A stretch of 59,268 nt of DNA from an uncultured Eubacteriales bacterium (GCA_900315125.1 OMXT01000078.1:1-59268), one strand, 5' to 3'; positions 34,307-43,966 are shown, counted from the first letter of the stretch. Numbers and translations are program-made. The notes: generated by a model not told the origin, from the sequence alone.

Positions 34307-35083
34307 TCAGTACGTCTGATCCATGCTCCCAAACAGCGACAGCTGCTCATAGGGTGTGCTTGTCTCAAGCGCTGCAGGCACCTGTTTCAGAATCTCTCTG
34401 GCAGCTTCCCAGTCAAAGATCCATTTCCTTATCTGCTCTTTTTCAAGTATAAGGGGCATTCGGCTGTGGATATTTTTCATAGAACGGTTGGCTTCCGTTG
34501 TAAGGATGACGAAGCAGCTCTCTGTTTCATCTTTTTTCGCGCCGCCCGCTTCCATGCCTGCTGCTTCGCTGTTCACATCTTTTCCGCCTGCAGCCATCTG
34601 AAACTCATCAGCGAAGCCCGCCATAAACATAAGCTCCCCGTCTTCTCTTCTGCACTCGTATTTTTCTTTACGGCTGTTCCATTCGTAAAAGCCGCTGGCC
34701 GGAACCACGACCCGACCGCCCAGGATTCCCCGGCGGAACATCCCCTTCTCCGCTGCCGTTTCCGCTCTCGCGTTAAAAATCCGTGCACCCTGCCGAAACC
34801 CTGGATAACCCCAGCGCAGGTTCTTTAATTCAATCCGGCCGTTCCCCGCCGCGGCGATGCCTACCCTTGCCGCTGGCGATCTGAAATCAGGTCCCTGGTC
34901 ATGTATTCCTGATCTTTCCGCTGACATGATCACGCTCCCGCTGCCGCCGGGTACATGATCGGACCGTTCGGACTGTTCCCTTGCCGGACCGGTTCCGGAA
35001 TCAAATTTCAGATAATCTCCGATCTCCTTGATCGATCTGAGGCTTTCCTCCAGATCATCATCGGTATAATATCTGCCGCACAT
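34307..35083 (-). CDS. SRAP protein (YedK/HMCES family)
   Basis: A 258-residue SOS-response-associated peptidase-type protein that crosslinks to abasic sites in single-stranded DNA and shields them. The catalytic Cys follows the initiator Met (MCGRYY), and the family motifs NARAETAAEKGMFR, RVVVPASGFYEWN and the histidine-equivalent region RMPLIL are visible. Here the usual His of the H-x-R-M-P motif appears as HSRMP. A strong AAGGAG precedes the ATG. It lies directly downstream of parB. Confidence 0.9.
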   Translation of the reverse strand: MCGRYYTDDDLEESLRSIKEIGDYLKFDSGTGPAREQSERSDHVPGGSGSVIMSAERSGIHDQGPDFRSPAARVGIAAAGNGRIELKNLRWGYPGFRQGARIFNARAETAAEKGMFRRGILGGRVVVPASGFYEWNSRKEKYECRREDGELMFMAGFADEFQMAAGGKDVNSEAAGMEAGGAKKDETESCFVILTTEANRSMKNIHSRMPLILEKEQIRKWIFDWEAAREILKQVPAALETSTPYEQLSLFGSMDQTY

Positions 35084-35127
35084 TTTCCTTTACTCCTTTT
35101 TCATCTCCTAGCTCACGGGGAGCAAAA

Positions 35128-35153
35128 CGCCAGAGCCTTGTCCGGCTCCGGCG
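35128..35153 (-). terminator. Terminator of the parA-parB operon
   Basis: CGCCAGAGCC pairs with GGCTCCGGCG (one mismatch) around TTGTCC; on the minus strand TTTT follows. Confidence 0.75.
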
Positions 35154-35167
35154 TTTCACGTGGAACA
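35152..35167. promoter_or_regulatory. parS-like site downstream of parB
   Basis: CGTTTCACGTGGAACA matches 14 of 16 bases of the Spo0J/ParB consensus TGTTTCACGTGAAACA. It abuts the parB terminator stem. Confidence 0.85.
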
Positions 35168-35239
35168 TTTCCTGTACTGCTGTATTTTTCAATACCTACA
35201 GCCTGAGCATGTAATGATTTTAGTCAACCGTTTCTGCAT

Positions 35240-36181
35240 TCATTCCATCAGACCATGACTGTCTGATCCGGTCATTCTCAGCAGATCGATCAGTCGGTTC
35301 AGTTCATCCATACTGTAGAACTCCAGCTCTATGGTACCCTTCTTTCCCTTATGATTGATAGACACCCGCGTACCATAGATGTCTTTCAGTTCCCTCTCCA
35401 CATTCAGCGTATCCGGACTCTTTTTCTTCTTTGCTGGTTTTTTCTTCGGTTTGCTCTCTGCGTTTGCAAGCTTTTCCGTTTCTCTGACAGAAAGACCTTC
35501 CGCGATCACGCGGCGGCAGATCAGCATCTGCTTTTCTTCGTCATTCATTCCGGCAAGAGCCCTGGCATGGCCTGCGGTGATCTGTTCTTCACTGAGACAT
35601 TTCTGTATCTCCGGAGGAAGTTTGAGGAGCCGCAGCGCGTTGCTGATATAGGGACGGCTCTTGCTGACGCTTTTGGATACCTCTTCCTGGGTCATGCCGT
35701 AGGTGCGGATCATCTGGCTCAGACCCTCTGCTTCTTCTATGGGATTCAGATCCTCCCGCTGCATATTCTCTATAATGGTGATGAGCATATTCTGCTCTTC
35801 GGTAAATTCCCTTATAATGCATGGTACCGACGACAGACCAGCTTCTCTGGCAGCCCGCCATCTTCGTTCACCGGCTACGATCTCATAGATCCCGCTGCTC
35901 TGTCTTACCACAAGGGGCTGGATGATCCCATGTTCCAAAATAGAGTTCGCCAGTTCAGTTATTTTTCCGCTGTCAAAATTCTTTCGCGGCTGATTCTTAT
36001 TTGGGCGGATGTCGTTGATATCCAGATAGACGATTCTGTTTTCTCCACCTTCGGATTCTGCAGACTCCGAGCCGGCGTCAGTAACAGATTCCGGCTCACT
36101 CTCAACGATCGGCGCCTGGTCCGCGAACAGGGCGTCAAGGCCTCTGCCTAGACCTCTTCCCTTCACTTTTCTGGAACTCAT
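35240..36181 (-). CDS. parB: Chromosome partitioning protein ParB (Spo0J)
   Basis: A 313-residue CTPase clamp that loads at parS and spreads. It has the usual opening (GRGLGRGLDALFAD), the CTP-binding motif GERRWRAAREAG, the HTH (TQEEVSKSVSKSRPYISNALRL) abbreviated here as TQEEVSKSVSKSRPYI, and a C-terminal dimer domain. Its start overlaps the parA stop (ATGA). Two parS sites lie within 1 kb on each side of the operon. Confidence 0.95.
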   Translation of the reverse strand: MSSRKVKGRGLGRGLDALFADQAPIVESEPESVTDAGSESAESEGGENRIVYLDINDIRPNKNQPRKNFDSGKITELANSILEHGIIQPLVVRQSSGIYEIVAGERRWRAAREAGLSSVPCIIREFTEEQNMLITIIENMQREDLNPIEEAEGLSQMIRTYGMTQEEVSKSVSKSRPYISNALRLLKLPPEIQKCLSEEQITAGHARALAGMNDEEKQMLICRRVIAEGLSVRETEKLANAESKPKKKPAKKKKSPDTLNVERELKDIYGTRVSINHKGKKGTIELEFYSMDELNRLIDLLRMTGSDSHGLME

Positions 36182-36954
36182 CGGCTCTCCCTTTCTCTTT
36201 CGAGGAACTCCTCTGCGAAATCCGTATAAGCCTGGGCACCCTTGGACCGGGGATCATATTCAACGATCGGCATTCCATAACTGGGCGCTTCCGCCAGCCG
36301 TATATTTCTCGGTATCACTGTTTTATATACCTTAGCGCCGAAATACTTCTTCACTTCCTGAACCACCTGGATCGAAAGATTGGTCCTGCCGTCAAACATG
36401 CTGAGAACAACGCCCTCGATCTGGAGCTTCTTATTCATATTCTTCCGGACAAGATCCACGGTGCTCATGAGCTGGCTGACGCCTTCCAGTGCATAGAACT
36501 CGCACTGGATCGGGATCAGTACACTCTCCACTGCCGTCAGTGAGTTGATCGTCAGCAGGCCAAGAGATGGCGGACAATCGATGAATATATAATCGTAATC
36601 ATCTCTTATTTTATCAATCGCCTTGCGCAGCCTCTTCTCTCTGCCCTCAAGTTCTACCAGCTCTATTTCCGCTCCCGCGAGGTCTGTATTTGCCGGGATC
36701 AAATCCAGATTCTCTACGTTTGTATGAAGTATGGCCCTTCTCGGATCGAAATCGCTTTCTATAAGAACATCGTAAACCGTATAGTCCAGATCCTTCTTGG
36801 AAATGCCGATGCCGCTGGTCGTATTTCCCTGCGGATCGATATCAAGGATCAGGACCTTCTTGTCAAGACGCGCCAGACATGCCCCCAGATTGATATTCGT
36901 CGTAGTCTTACCTACGCCCCCCTTTTGATTAAAGATAGCAATTGCCTTACCCAA
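36178..36954 (-). CDS. parA: Chromosome partitioning ATPase ParA (Soj)
   Basis: A 258-residue deviant-Walker ATPase with FNQKGGVGKTTTNINLG and LILDIDPQGNTTSG. It works with ParB in origin segregation and, in B. subtilis, regulates DnaA. The start codon is TTG (36952-36954), supported by GGAGG six bases before it and by the universal MGKAIAIFNQKGG opening. Confidence 0.95.
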   Translation of the reverse strand: MGKAIAIFNQKGGVGKTTTNINLGACLARLDKKVLILDIDPQGNTTSGIGISKKDLDYTVYDVLIESDFDPRRAILHTNVENLDLIPANTDLAGAEIELVELEGREKRLRKAIDKIRDDYDYIFIDCPPSLGLLTINSLTAVESVLIPIQCEFYALEGVSQLMSTVDLVRKNMNKKLQIEGVVLSMFDGRTNLSIQVVQEVKKYFGAKVYKTVIPRNIRLAEAPSYGMPIVEYDPRSKGAQAYTDFAEEFLERERESR

Positions 36955-37042
36955 TTCAATCCTCCTAAGTACTAACGCTAACTTTTCTGTTTAACTATTT
37001 TACATCACATTTGTGATGATTACTACCCTCATTAAGAAAAAA

Positions 37043-37070
37043 CGCTGGTGTTTCACGTGAAACACCAGCG
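37043..37070 (-). terminator. Terminator of rsmG whose stem contains parS
   Basis: A perfect 28-bp palindrome. On the minus strand it is followed immediately by TTTTTT, so a transcript leaving rsmG would form an intrinsic terminator. The central 16 bp are the consensus parS. Confidence 0.8.
37049..37064. promoter_or_regulatory. Perfect parS site
   Basis: TGTTTCACGTGAAACA, identical to the ParB/Spo0J consensus, between rsmG and parA. Confidence 0.97.
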
Positions 37071-37141
37071 ACAAACCCACTGATTTCAATATCCTCGTCG
37101 GTAAATCATTTTTTTGTATCCGTTATTTCTGCTAGCTTCTT

Positions 37142-37849
37142 CTACCGGATCGGCGTTTTGCCAGGGACGCCTGCCCTCCTGGGATACTTCCCCGGCGTAA
37201 ATCCCGTCTTCTTCACTACAACGATACTGTGATCCAGTTCGTCATACTGGAAGTTCACGACCCGGTCTGTCTTTCCGCCCAGGGTCTTGATCGCTTTCTT
37301 TCCTTCCGCCAGTTCCTCCTCAATATCATTTCCCTTATAAGATATAAAGTATCCGTTCATCCTCACAAGGGGCAGACAGTACTCTGCAAGAACCGACATG
37401 CGGGACACTGCCCGGGAAACGCAGAGATCGAACTGCTGCCGGTACCTCTTATCCTGACCCAGATCCTCCGCCCTGCCGTGAATCGTCATCACATTCGTTA
37501 TTCCCAGCTTGCTGGTAAATTCATTGATCACGAGAAGCCGCTTATTCATGGAATCCGCCAGAACAAAGTCTTTGTCCGGCGAGAGTACAGCCAGAGGAAC
37601 ACCCGGGAAACCCGCGCCTGTACCGAGATCCATGACCAGAGACGCTTGCTTATATTCCTCCATATTGCATATGGCAAAGGAATCTACGTAGTGCCGAATC
37701 AGAAATTCCTTCGGATCCTTCACAGCTGTCAGGTTGATGTGTTCGTTGCGTTCCAGGATCAACTCCATATAGGAGATCAAAACATTGACCTGCTCTTCCG
37801 TATACTCCAGTTTCAAATCATCAAGATATTTCTTCAGCAGTTCCTTCAT
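37142..37849 (-). CDS. rsmG: 16S rRNA (guanine-527-N7)-methyltransferase
   Basis: A 235-residue methyltransferase (GidB) acting on G527 in the 530 loop of 16S rRNA. The SAM motif is VMDLGTGAGFPGVPLA, followed by DSMNKRLLVINEF and SRAVSRMSVL. The start overlaps the mnmG stop by one base (TAATG) with GGAGAGGG before it; the longer open frame upstream is not needed. Confidence 0.95.
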   Translation of the reverse strand: MKELLKKYLDDLKLEYTEEQVNVLISYMELILERNEHINLTAVKDPKEFLIRHYVDSFAICNMEEYKQASLVMDLGTGAGFPGVPLAVLSPDKDFVLADSMNKRLLVINEFTSKLGITNVMTIHGRAEDLGQDKRYRQQFDLCVSRAVSRMSVLAEYCLPLVRMNGYFISYKGNDIEEELAEGKKAIKTLGGKTDRVVNFQYDELDHSIVVVKKTGFTPGKYPRRAGVPGKTPIR

Positions 37850-39738
37850 TACCCTCTCCGTTCCTTTTCTCTCCCCGTTTTCTCCAGCCATACCATAAGT
37901 ACACCGATATCCGCCGGCGAAACGCCGCTGATCCGGGATGCCTGACCGACGGACAGAGGTTTCACCTGGTCCAGCTTCTGCCTGGCTTCAAGGCGGAGAC
38001 CCTGTATGCCGCTGTAGTCAATATCCGCAGGCAGCCTGCGGCCCTCCAGCTTTTTGAATTTTTCCACCTGGGCCATTTGCTTGCGGATGTACCCTTCGTA
38101 CTTGATCTGGACCTGGACCTGATCCTCGGCATGGGAAGAAAGAAGCGGCCGATCACCGTCCAGTTCCGCCAGGTCCTCATAGCTGATCTCCGGGCGCTTC
38201 AATAATTCATAGAGGGAGATCCGGTTCTGCAGCGGGTGACTTCTATGTTTTTCCAGGAAAGCATTTGCATCCTTCGGTCCGACAGTAGTCCGGCGCAGCC
38301 GTTCGATCTCATCTGAAACCTGTTTTTTCTTTTCCAGATATTTCCTGTATCGTTCTTCTGTAGCCAGTCCGATGCGATATCCGATCTCTGTCAAACGTTC
38401 GTCAGCGTTGTCCTGCCGCAGAAGCAGCCTATATTCCGCTCTGCTCGTCATAATTCTGTAAGGTTCATTAGTACCTTTGGTCACGAGATCGTCGATGAGA
38501 ACGCCAATATAAGCCTCGTTTCTGTGGAGGATCAGCGGTTCTTTTCCATTTATTTCCAAAGAAGCGTTGATTCCCGCCATCAGTCCCTGGGCTGCTGCCT
38601 CCTCATACCCGGAGCTCCCGTTGAACTGTCCGGCACAGAACAGCCCGTCTATATAACGATAAGATAAGTTCGGCCGAAGATCCAGGGGATCGATACAATC
38701 ATATTCTATGGCGTAAGCCGGTCTCGTGATCGTGATATGCTCCAGTCCCGCGATCGTATGATAGAAATCTCTTTGTACATCCAGGGGCAGACTGGAAGAC
38801 ATGCCCTGGATATACATTTCTTCTGTATCCAGGCCTTCCGGCTCAACAAACAGCTGATGCCTCTTCTTATCCGCAAACCGATGGACCTTGTCCTCTATGG
38901 ATGGACAGTATCTGGGTCCGATCCCTTCGATCTCTCCGCCGAAAAGCGCGCTGCGGGAAAAATTCTCCCGGATCACGCGATGGGTCTCTTCATTAGTATA
39001 GGTAAGCCAGCAGGGAACCTGCTCACGCTCCAGACTGTCATTCATAAAAGAGAATGGAACGATCCGTTCATCTCCGTCCTGACGCTGCATTTTTTCATAG
39101 TTGAATGTAGAGGCAAGAGCCCTGGCAGGCGTGCCCGTCTTGAACCTGCGGAGTCTCATGCCGTGTTTTTTCAGATTCTCAGAAAGCTGCACCGAGGGAG
39201 CAAGGCCGTTAGGTCCGCTGCTGTAATTGCTGTCCCCGATAAAAATCTTTCCCCGGAGAAACGTTCCGGTAGCCAGTACCGCTGCCTTACATTTATATAA
39301 TGCGTGGTTCCGGGTCAGCACTCCTGTGACCCTCCCGTCCGTCACCTCAAGATCCACGACCTCGTCCTGCATCATGTCGAGATTCGGCTGCTTCTCTATT
39401 GTCTTCTTCATCTCTGTATGATATCTGTGTTTATCCGCCTGAGCACGGAGTGAGTGGACAGCCGGTCCCTTGGCTGTATTCAGCATGCGGCTCTGGATGA
39501 ATGTCTTGTCGATATTCACCCCCATCTCTCCTCCAAGCGCGTCGATCTCCCGGACGAGGTGTCCCTTCCCTGTTCCGCCAACCGACGGGTTGCAGGGCAT
39601 CATGGCGATGGCCTCCAGATTGATAGAAAACATCAGTGTCCGGTTTCCCATCCGCGCCGAAGCAAGGGCTGCCTCGCATCCGGCATGTCCCGCTCCGATC
39701 ACAATGATATCATAGGTTCCCATGAGAACTTGTTCCAT
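37849..39738 (-). CDS. mnmG: tRNA uridine 5-carboxymethylaminomethyl modification enzyme MnmG
   Basis: A 629-residue FAD enzyme (GidA) that with MnmE modifies U34 of several tRNAs. The FAD site is [20 protein letters not shown] trimmed as [11 protein letters not shown]; further landmarks are [21 protein letters not shown] and the C-terminal [20 protein letters not shown] precedes the ATG; an in-frame ATG five codons later is an alternative. The order mnmE-mnmG-rsmG is standard. Confidence 0.96.
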   Translation of the reverse strand: MEQVLMGTYDIIVIGAGHAGCEAALASARMGNRTLMFSINLEAIAMMPCNPSVGGTGKGHLVREIDALGGEMGVNIDKTFIQSRMLNTAKGPAVHSLRAQADKHRYHTEMKKTIEKQPNLDMMQDEVVDLEVTDGRVTGVLTRNHALYKCKAAVLATGTFLRGKIFIGDSNYSSGPNGLAPSVQLSENLKKHGMRLRRFKTGTPARALASTFNYEKMQRQDGDERIVPFSFMNDSLEREQVPCWLTYTNEETHRVIRENFSRSALFGGEIEGIGPRYCPSIEDKVHRFADKKRHQLFVEPEGLDTEEMYIQGMSSSLPLDVQRDFYHTIAGLEHITITRPAYAIEYDCIDPLDLRPNLSYRYIDGLFCAGQFNGSSGYEEAAAQGLMAGINASLEINGKEPLILHRNEAYIGVLIDDLVTKGTNEPYRIMTSRAEYRLLLRQDNADERLTEIGYRIGLATEERYRKYLEKKKQVSDEIERLRRTTVGPKDANAFLEKHRSHPLQNRISLYELLKRPEISYEDLAELDGDRPLLSSHAEDQVQVQIKYEGYIRKQMAQVEKFKKLEGRRLPADIDYSGIQGLRLEARQKLDQVKPLSVGQASRISGVSPADIGVLMVWLEKTGREKERRG

Positions 39739-39779
39739 AGTATTTCCTTACTTCTTCAAATGATCAATATGATAAAAAA

Positions 39780-41291
39780 TTACTTTCCAAGGCAGAATCG
39801 CTTGAACACTTCATCCAGTATATCTTCTGTGGCAGATTCTCCGGTGATCTCCCCCAGATTTTCATAAGCGCTGTTCACATCGATCTCTATGATCTCCAGC
39901 GGTTCCCTTATCTGGACGAGCTTCAGTGCGTCGCTTACTGACTGAGACGCCCGGTCAAGCAACGCCTTGTGCCTGGCGTCCGTAACGAGCACCCGGTCGG
40001 GAGCACCACTGATTCCAAGGGTGCTCCCGGTTTTTGCTCCGTCAGAAATCGACTCATCAGAAGTAAAAGAGCCGGTGCTCCCGTCTTCGCTTGGTCCCAT
40101 GACCCGACGGATTATCGCTTCTTCCACTGCACTTCTGTCCCCGGATCCCTCAGCCAGAGACGTACAGAGAATTTCAACCCCGTCTTTCTCCGTTTCGGGC
40201 AGATGCTGCCGAACGTCCGAAACTTCTGTAACATGGGCAAGGTCGCCTTTGTTTATAAGGATCAGTGTCCGGGGTGCAGAAGCCGCCCCGAGGATCTCTA
40301 TATCCTCTTCGCTTAGCTCCCTGCTCCCATCGATCATAATGATCACGAGATCCGCCTGGTTAAAAGACGCCCTGGAACGCTGGATCCCCATTGCCTCGAT
40401 CTGATCCGTTGTCTCCCGAATGCCTGCTGTATCCGTCAGGACCACAGGGATGCCGCGGATGCTCATACTTTCCTCTATTGTATCCCTCGTCGTTCCCGGT
40501 ATGTCCGTAACTATGGCTCGTGACTCCCTGAGCATGGCATTCATGAGAGAGGATTTTCCTACATTGGGCTTGCCTACAATAGCTACCCGCAGACCGTCAC
40601 GCAGAATCCGTCCCGTTTCCGCGCTGTCCCGAAGCTCGTCGATCTCCTCCCGTACATCCATCAGCTCCTGCTCCAGCTTCTCGTAGGTCATGACTTCGAT
40701 ATCCTCATCGGGATAATCGATATTCACCGTAAGATTTACCAGAATATCCACGAAGTGGTCACGGATCTGGCCTACTGCCGCCGACTCGGATCCTTCCAGC
40801 TGCTCCATCGCCACATCGAATGTCCGGTCCGCCTTCGCTGAGATCAGGTCCATCACTGCTTCCGCCTGTGAGAGGTCGATCCGTCCGCCCAGGAAGGCTC
40901 GCTTGGTAAACTCACCCCGGTCCGCTGGCCGTGCTCCCGCCCGCAGAATCAGCTCCAGCGTCCGGCGCAGGGGTACTGTCCCGCCATGACAGTCGATTTC
41001 CACCATGTCCTCCGTGGTATAAGTCCGGGGACCCTTCAGGAAAACGCACATGACCTCGTCTATGACCTTTGGCTTTTGCTGCGATCCTTCTTCACCATCC
41101 GCGGCAGCTGAGTCCCGGTCCACGATGTGTCCATAAGTCATGTACCGGTCCTGGGGTTCTTTTCCGTTTCCTGGAACAAAGACCTGTCTGCCGATCTTCC
41201 AGCTGTCGGGACCGCTGATCCGGATCACGCCGATGCCTCCCTGCCCGGGCGGTGTGGAGATCGCTGTTATTGTATCGTCTATATTTATCAT
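39780..41291 (-). CDS. mnmE: tRNA modification GTPase MnmE
   Basis: A 503-residue partner of MnmG. An N-terminal formyl-THF-binding domain (ISTPPGQGGIGVIRISGP) is followed by a helical domain and an inserted G domain (G1 GKPNVGKSS, G2/G3 DTAGIRETTD, G4 INKGD), and the C-terminal CxGK motif reads FCLGK. Two family-atypical Ser/Gly/Asp-rich insertions are present (about 70-85 and near residue 400-425). Confidence 0.96.
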   Translation of the reverse strand: MINIDDTITAISTPPGQGGIGVIRISGPDSWKIGRQVFVPGNGKEPQDRYMTYGHIVDRDSAAADGEEGSQQKPKVIDEVMCVFLKGPRTYTTEDMVEIDCHGGTVPLRRTLELILRAGARPADRGEFTKRAFLGGRIDLSQAEAVMDLISAKADRTFDVAMEQLEGSESAAVGQIRDHFVDILVNLTVNIDYPDEDIEVMTYEKLEQELMDVREEIDELRDSAETGRILRDGLRVAIVGKPNVGKSSLMNAMLRESRAIVTDIPGTTRDTIEESMSIRGIPVVLTDTAGIRETTDQIEAMGIQRSRASFNQADLVIIMIDGSRELSEEDIEILGAASAPRTLILINKGDLAHVTEVSDVRQHLPETEKDGVEILCTSLAEGSGDRSAVEEAIIRRVMGPSEDGSTGSFTSDESISDGAKTGSTLGISGAPDRVLVTDARHKALLDRASQSVSDALKLVQIREPLEIIEIDVNSAYENLGEITGESATEDILDEVFKRFCLGK

Positions 41292-41342
41292 ATTCTGTAC
41301 CTGTACTGCAATAAATGATAAACAGTATTATACCATAGTAAA

Positions 41343-41363
41343 AGGCCCGCCTGCAGCGGGCCT
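41343..41363 (-). terminator. Terminator between jag and mnmE
   Basis: AGGCCCGC-N5-GCGGGCCT, followed on the minus strand by TTTTA. It separates the rpmH-jag operon from mnmE. Confidence 0.75.
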
Positions 41364-41375
41364 AAAGAATAATTC

Positions 41376-42317
41376 TTATTTTAACTCAATGATCACCCTG
41401 CGGTAAGGATCCTGTCCCTCACTTCTCGTGGTGACGCGGTCGTCATCCTGCAGTGTAGCGTGGATGACTTTTCTTTCGTAGGGATTCATGGGCTCCAGGC
41501 GGACCGGTCTTCTGGTGCGGGCAACCTTCCCTGCCAGCTTGCGGGCCAGCTGCTCCAGCGTTCTTTCGCGCTTGGAACGGTAATTCTCCGCATCCACAAC
41601 GACCTTCACATATCCTTCGTGCTCTTTATTCACAACGAGGGATGTCAGATACTGGATCGCGTCCAGGGTCGCTCCCCTCTTGCCGATGATCGTACCGGAG
41701 TCTTCTCCTTCAATGTCAACATAGACATTCTTCTCATCGGCTCGAACGGTCATATCCAGTTTAAGACCCATCTGGTCCGTTACTTCTTTCAGGAACTGGG
41801 CTGCCGGATGGTCTTCACAGACCGGAAGATGATCCATGGTCTTGTGGAAATCCAGTTCTTCCAGCCGCGGGTTCCGTTCCTTTGGTTCCCGGTCCTGGTT
41901 TCTGTTTCTGTTATTCTTCTTCCTGGGTTTCCGTTCTCTGGAATCCCTGCGGTCGCGGCGATCGCGGCGTTCTCTGGGCATGAGATTTTCCTGAGCTTCC
42001 GCTTCTTCCAGGGTCTCCGGAAAATCGATCTCATCGAGACCAGGCGCCTGCTTCATCGGCTGATCTTCTGCCGGTTCCGCCTTTGCTGCCTGATCCTCCC
42101 CTTCCGCAGCTGCCTCAGAGGCATCTGGTACCTCAGGCTCTGCTGTCTTTTTTCTGGAAACGCGCACCAGGGCAAGCTTGGAACCGATGCCGAAGAAACC
42201 TCTGATGGGCTGTTCCAGTACTTCTACGTCAACTTCGTCTCTGGTAAGCTTCAGGTCAGATAATGCAAGCTCTACCGCCGATTCGACGTCGTCGCCCCAT
42301 TTTTCTGTTACATCCAT
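41376..42317 (-). CDS. khpB: Jag/KhpB (EloR) RNA-binding protein
   Basis: A 313-residue protein: Jag_N domain (1-50, IRGFFGIGSKLALV), a long acidic then arginine-rich linker (about 50-170, with repeated RRDRRDSRERK-type runs), a type II KH domain (about 180-245, GTIIGKRGATLDAIQYL) and R3H domain (PYERKVIHATL ... RVII). In Gram-positives it binds RNA with KhpA and controls cell elongation. The linker is longer and more basic than I remember for most orthologues. Start overlaps the yidC stop by one base (TAATG). Confidence 0.93.
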   Translation of the reverse strand: MDVTEKWGDDVESAVELALSDLKLTRDEVDVEVLEQPIRGFFGIGSKLALVRVSRKKTAEPEVPDASEAAAEGEDQAAKAEPAEDQPMKQAPGLDEIDFPETLEEAEAQENLMPRERRDRRDRRDSRERKPRKKNNRNRNQDREPKERNPRLEELDFHKTMDHLPVCEDHPAAQFLKEVTDQMGLKLDMTVRADEKNVYVDIEGEDSGTIIGKRGATLDAIQYLTSLVVNKEHEGYVKVVVDAENYRSKRERTLEQLARKLAGKVARTRRPVRLEPMNPYERKVIHATLQDDDRVTTRSEGQDPYRRVIIELK

Positions 42318-43075
42318 TATTTATATACCTCTCTGACGGTATGCGTAATTTTCTTTTTCTTCTTGTTTTTCTTGATTTTCTCTGCTTCCTTCTCTTCTCT
42401 CATCTTCTTGCGCAGCTGATTGAAGCGGATATTATAGAAAATCTGGATAAACTGGCTGATGAACCAGTACCATGCAAGTCCTGCCGGGTATGTCTTGGCC
42501 AGCCATACGATCATGATCGGAAATCCGTACTTCATCACTGCCATCATGGCGTTGCTCTGGTTCTGAGCTCCGGGCATTCCGCCGTTGTTAGAAGTCATCC
42601 AGAAAGAAACGAATGTGGCTACGCCTGCAAGCAGCGGCAGGATCCATGGATCCGGCTGAGCCAGGTCATTGATCCAGAAGAAGCTCTCGTGAACCGCGAA
42701 GGACATCTGCTCCGAAGCCAGATATGTCAGAGGATAGCGCAGGAGCTGGAACAGTCCCATGATGATGATCATCTGGATGACCATAGGCAGGCAGCCTGCC
42801 ATAGGGTTTGCTCCCTCGCTCTTATAGAGCTCCGTCATTTTCTGGTTCATCATTTCCTTATCGTTGGCATACTGCTGCTGAATCTGCTGCAGCTTGGGCC
42901 CCATTTCCGCCATGGCGGATGTGGAAAGGATCTGCTTCTTGTAGAACGGATACAGGAATAACTTAACGATGACCGTCAGTACGATCAGCGCTACACCGTA
43001 ATTACCGAACAAATTATACAGTCCCGTCAGCGCATATCCCAGCGGACGGGCCAGTAAACCTAAAAATGCATTCAT
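42317..43075 (-). CDS. yidC: Membrane protein insertase YidC
   Basis: A 252-residue short Gram-positive-type insertase with five membrane segments and the family core YGVALIVLTVIVKLFLYPF, KLQQIQQQYANDKEMMNQKM and NPMAGCLPMVIQ. It lacks the large periplasmic domain of proteobacterial forms. The lysine-rich cytoplasmic tail can bind ribosomes. GGAGG precedes the ATG. In operon with yidD, rnpA and rpmH. Confidence 0.95.
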   Translation of the reverse strand: MNAFLGLLARPLGYALTGLYNLFGNYGVALIVLTVIVKLFLYPFYKKQILSTSAMAEMGPKLQQIQQQYANDKEMMNQKMTELYKSEGANPMAGCLPMVIQMIIIMGLFQLLRYPLTYLASEQMSFAVHESFFWINDLAQPDPWILPLLAGVATFVSFWMTSNNGGMPGAQNQSNAMMAVMKYGFPIMIVWLAKTYPAGLAWYWFISQFIQIFYNIRFNQLRKKMREEKEAEKIKKNKKKKKITHTVREVYK

Positions 43076-43093
43076 TAATTAATTTCCTCCAGT

Positions 43094-43324
43094 TCAGGGT
43101 ACGGGATCATACCCTCCGGGATTTCCGGGATGACATCTGAGAATCCTGCGGACGCCGAGATAGGTTCCCTTGACGGGACCGTACTTCTCCACCGCCTGGA
43201 TAAAATATGTCGAACACGTGGGATAGAAACGACAGGTCGGCGGAAAGAACGGCGATATACACATCTGATAGAATCGTACCGCCAGGATCAGCATTTTCTT
43301 TAAAATCCAGCTGACATATCTCAT
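43094..43324 (-). CDS. yidD: YidD membrane protein insertion efficiency factor
   Basis: A 76-residue membrane-associated protein with the family signature [20 protein letters not shown] split as [16 protein letters not shown] and [12 protein letters not shown]. It improves YidC-dependent insertion. The ATG overlaps the rnpA stop (ATGA), which fixes the start; the longer open frame would run inside rnpA. Confidence 0.95.
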   Translation of the reverse strand: MRYVSWILKKMLILAVRFYQMCISPFFPPTCRFYPTCSTYFIQAVEKYGPVKGTYLGVRRILRCHPGNPGGYDPVP

Positions 43325-43662
43325 TTTCTTCTTTTTACTCCGGTCTTTCTGAGCGCTGACAATATGGATCGCTGCACCTGGGGACATTTCGTGTCCTTTA
43401 TGGTGTTCCTCGCGATGAAGACATAGTCATATCCGGGAACAAAGTCATAACCGGCCAGCCGTACGGACTCTTTCATGAGCCGCCGGGCCCGGTTCCTGGT
43501 GACGCTGTTTCCCACCTTCTTGCTCGCAAGGTATCCGACACGGTAATAAGGAAGACCATTTCTCCGTGTAAACACAACAACGTAACGGTCCCCCACTGAC
43601 TTTCCCTTTCGGTAGATCAGATCGAAATCCTTCTGGGTACGCATCACATGCTTATCCCTCAT
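43321..43662 (-). CDS. rnpA: Ribonuclease P protein component
   Basis: A 113-residue basic protein of RNase P, which matures tRNA 5' ends. The opening [13 protein letters not shown] and the RNR motif [15 protein letters not shown] are typical. The frame remains open upstream for about 85 codons, into the 3' part of rpmH, but contains no ATG, GTG or TTG; the first ATG is at 43662. No clear ribosome site precedes it. Confidence 0.93.
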   Translation of the reverse strand: MRDKHVMRTQKDFDLIYRKGKSVGDRYVVVFTRRNGLPYYRVGYLASKKVGNSVTRNRARRLMKESVRLAGYDFVPGYDYVFIARNTIKDTKCPQVQRSILSALRKTGVKRRK

Positions 43663-43831
43663 TTTCCCGGACCGTTCTGTATCTTTCTCTTTCTCTTTCT
43701 TTGCCTTTTCCTTATTACTATTACTGTTTTTCGTATGGTTTCCGCGCTCTTTCGAATTCTGTTCTGATTTCAGTTTCTCAGACTCCCTGTCTCCGAGACT
43801 GTTCTCTTCAGAGATCCCGCTTTCCCTAAGG

Positions 43832-43966
43832 TTATGCGGACAGTCTCTTTCTGCCCTTGGCTCTTCTTGCCTTGAGGACTCTTCTTCCGTTCTTAGTTGA
43901 CATTCTCTTGCGAAATCCGTGTTCCTTCATTCTCTGCCTTTTTTTCGGCTGGTAAGTCTGTTTCAT
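43832..43966 (-). CDS. rpmH: 50S ribosomal protein L34
   Basis: A 44-residue ribosomal protein read directly from the minus strand: [44 protein letters not shown], stop. GGAGG lies 8-9 bases before the ATG. It is the first gene of the leftward operon beside oriC, as in nearly all bacteria. Confidence 0.98.
   Translation of the reverse strand: MKQTYQPKKRQRMKEHGFRKRMSTKNGRRVLKARRAKGRKRLSA

Noticed and set aside
40238-40255. Further CTTTGTT motif copies in coding DNA (for example in mnmE, plsC, gyrA, gyrB, hrb)
   Set aside because: Here the string follows from codons for Asn-Lys-Ala/Gly or Gly-Phe-Val and lacks the upstream GGTCAGG part.
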